From the NCBI GenBank assembly GCA_010021705.1, contig RGMU01000091.1:1-6539 (forward strand): a DNA stretch of 6,539 nucleotides, in the 5' to 3' direction. A model generated the notes under the pieces. It saw only the letters and a list, made by a program, of their open reading frames with translations, was not told the DNA's origin and did not search any database. This DNA is from Chitinophagia bacterium. GTDB lineage: Bacteria > Bacteroidota > Bacteroidia > Chitinophagales > Chitinophagaceae. This document shows positions 4,983 through 6,539 of this stretch, in pieces (positions within the stretch are counted from its first letter, which is position 1; each line of letters starts with the position of its first letter). The translations under genes were made by a program, and so were the position numbers.

Positions 4983-6491
4983 TTAGCGGCTTTGCTTGCT
5001 CACTTTGAATAAATAATAGTGGCTCACAGCTTGGGAGCGCGTTGCAGGGTTCACAAACTTTATATTAAGTTCGCTTACCTTAAAAAATTCGCCCTCTAAA
5101 AGCAGAGAATCCGTATGATACCCATGCCGATTAAGGTATTGCATACCGCTTTGCATGGTAAGCACATATTGCTTGCCCACCATAGAGTCCAAGCTATCGG
5201 CAATGCTCATGCGCTTGCCGGCATAAAAGTCTAAGGCATCTAAAGGGTCTTGCATTTGAAAGGCTATAAACTCACGCTGCGGTATGCCTTTAGCTTTGAT
5301 AAACTTGCCTACCACTGCCCCCACCTGATATTCCAACAATCGGGTATAAATAAAATTGGTAAGCAGCACATTGGCTATCAGCATGACAACTACCGGCAGC
5401 CATAGCACTTTTGCTGTAGTTTTTAGATAAAACTGTAAGGCTAACAATAGCACAATTCCTGCCACCCATATAGCTATTGCTCCTACCCCGCTTGGGAATA
5501 TTTTTATTATTAATAACCCGCTTAGTAAAATTAATAATGTTGCCACCACAGCATTAATAGCCCGAAACACTTTCGTAACGCGTTCTGCGCTATGCCCCTC
5601 TATCCATGCTAGCCATTGCTTAGCACATATAATGGCAACCAATGGAAAAGCCACAAATATGTAATGGGGTAGCTGATATGCCGATGAGGCAAGCGATAAA
5701 TAACCCAATGTAAATCCACTTATTGCAATAGCTTCTTCATGCGCTGCTATATAGAATTTGCTTTTTATGATATGGTAATATTGAATAAACAAAGCAGGCA
5801 CAAAAACAAATATCCATGGTAGAAAAGACCATAGCATGTTTTCAAAAAGAAAGGTGAAATGTGCGCTATTGTGCCAGGGGCTTTCGCCGGTAATGCGACC
5901 AAAACTCTGCGACCAATAAAAGAACCGCAACCCTGAATTGCCCCTTGTACCATTCACCAATACATCAGGGTGCATATCAAACTGGGTATATAGCCCTATA
6001 CTTACCGGCAAAAGCACTATGGCAATCACCACTAAACCCACAATGTATTCCCACCTAAAAAACTGCTGCCACCTCATTTGCATAGCCCAATGCGGTGCAA
6101 AGCAAAACACGGGTATCATTAGCGCAATAGGTCCCTTGGTTGCCATTCCCAACCCAATGGCTATGCAGCCTGCTATAAGCCTAATCGGTTGCTTTTTTAT
6201 GTCCCATTCGGCTATTTGGCTAATGGCTATTGTTACCCAACCCATAAGCATGGTATCGCAGCGCACATCGTTAGTCATAAGCATCATGCCTTGCGTGGTA
6301 GCCAAAAACAAAGCTGCCAAGCGACTTGTGGCTTCGTTATAATAGCATTTGGCAAGGCGATAGGTGGCATATAGCGTGGCTAATGCCATTAATAGAGACG
6401 GAAATTTGTAGGCAAAATTATTTGCCCCAAACAGCAATATGCTTAGGGCATTCACCCAAAACAATAGCGGCGGTTTATCCAGATAGTCCAT
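4983..6491 (-). CDS. ArnT-like (GT39/PMT_2) membrane glycosyltransferase, 5' part frameshifted and off the window
   Basis: Proteins of this family move a sugar from a polyprenyl-phosphate carrier onto lipid A, protein or other acceptors on the periplasmic side of the inner membrane. The frame reads MDYLDKPPLLFWVNALSILL, the hallmark loop-plus-helix that follows the catalytic Asp-Glu loop, then KFPSLLMALATLYATYRLAK and NDVRCDTMLMGW. About ten hydrophobic segments follow to near residue 375 of 502, and a soluble C-terminal domain of about 120 residues closes the protein. The first transmembrane helix and the DE motif are missing: ATG 6491 falls inside the conserved loop and is not the real start. 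Another frame upstream continues the homology (see 6454-6538), so one base is missing near 6493 and the gene begins beyond the window. It lies upstream of, and in the same direction as, the TetR gene. The acceptor substrate cannot be told from sequence. Confidence 0.85.
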   Translation of the reverse strand: MDYLDKPPLLFWVNALSILLFGANNFAYKFPSLLMALATLYATYRLAKCYYNEATSRLAALFLATTQGMMLMTNDVRCDTMLMGWVTIAISQIAEWDIKKQPIRLIAGCIAIGLGMATKGPIALMIPVFCFAPHWAMQMRWQQFFRWEYIVGLVVIAIVLLPVSIGLYTQFDMHPDVLVNGTRGNSGLRFFYWSQSFGRITGESPWHNSAHFTFLFENMLWSFLPWIFVFVPALFIQYYHIIKSKFYIAAHEEAIAISGFTLGYLSLASSAYQLPHYIFVAFPLVAIICAKQWLAWIEGHSAERVTKVFRAINAVVATLLILLSGLLIIKIFPSGVGAIAIWVAGIVLLLALQFYLKTTAKVLWLPVVVMLIANVLLTNFIYTRLLEYQVGAVVGKFIKAKGIPQREFIAFQMQDPLDALDFYAGKRMSIADSLDSMVGKQYVLTMQSGMQYLNRHGYHTDSLLLEGEFFKVSELNIKFVNPATRSQAVSHYYLFKVSKQSR

Positions 6492-6538
6492 ATCCGGTCA
6501 TATACATGCAACCAATTAGAACTATGTGCCATAGCATG
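6454..6538 (-). pseudogene. Out-of-phase N-terminal piece of the ArnT-like gene
   Basis: Read on the minus strand from the window edge, the frame starting at 6538 gives AMAHSSNWLHVYDR, the segment that in ArnT-like proteins stands directly before the xDYLDKPPLLFW loop. It goes out of phase immediately after the arginine codon (6494-6496) and ends at TGA 6452-6454. One added base at 6493-6494 would join it to the 502-residue frame. The frame remains open to the window end, so the rest of the N-terminus should lie outside. Confidence 0.7.
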
Positions 6539-6539
6539 G

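Noticed and set aside
5765..6374. Open frames in other phases and on the + strand within the glycosyltransferase
   Set aside because: They are shadows of the conserved membrane-protein frame, with no start context or recognisable domain.
1..6539. CRISPR arrays, tRNA or rRNA genes, insertion sequences, attachment sites
   Set aside because: No regularly spaced repeats, no cloverleaf or rRNA-like segments, no transposase or terminal inverted repeats were seen by eye. A tool search could still find weak cases.

Overview
The window reads as Bacteroidota DNA, most likely an environmental member related to Chitinophagales or Sphingobacteriales. The reasons are three copies of the TAnnTTTG -7 promoter box placed just upstream of plausible starts, near-absence of Shine-Dalgarno sequences, moderate-to-low GC, and protein types typical of that phylum (omega-amidase, ArnT-like glycosyltransferase, TetR regulator with a WHG-type C-terminus). 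This placement is inference; there is no rRNA or other marker gene.

Left part (1-2552), AT-rich and accessory in character. It starts with the C-terminal piece of a Fic-family protein on the + strand, cut off exactly after the missing HPFxxGNGR active site. A hairpin that could stop transcription from both sides follows. A minus-strand cassette then reads in the order AAA/ABC-type ATPase (2552 to 1192), followed by a small gene whose start overlaps the ATPase end (ATG at 1211) and which continues, through one frame change and one in-frame TAA, into a 111-residue protein ending at 656. When the pieces are joined on paper they look like a two-gene ATPase plus PD-(D/E)XK-like nuclease module of the general kind seen in phage-defence loci. 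As the sequence stands, the ATPase is split by a -1 frameshift near 2045-2074 and the nuclease candidate by two lesions. The ATPase also holds a G8 homopolymer.

Right part (2624-6539), higher GC and housekeeping or envelope in character. It holds an intact omega-amidase (nitrilase superfamily) on the minus strand. Divergent to it is a secreted protein of unknown function with two lipocalin-like halves; the two -7 boxes in the shared intergenic region help decide the starts. Next is a TetR regulator on the minus strand, with a palindromic operator candidate directly abutting its -7 box. Last is a GT39/ArnT-like membrane glycosyltransferase on the minus strand that runs off the window and carries a one-base frameshift about 45 bases before the end.

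Several unrelated genes are broken by single-base-type lesions, and the first bases form an inverted copy of the following ones. Uncorrected sequence or assembly errors therefore compete with real gene decay as an explanation, and this decides how interesting the ATPase cassette is.
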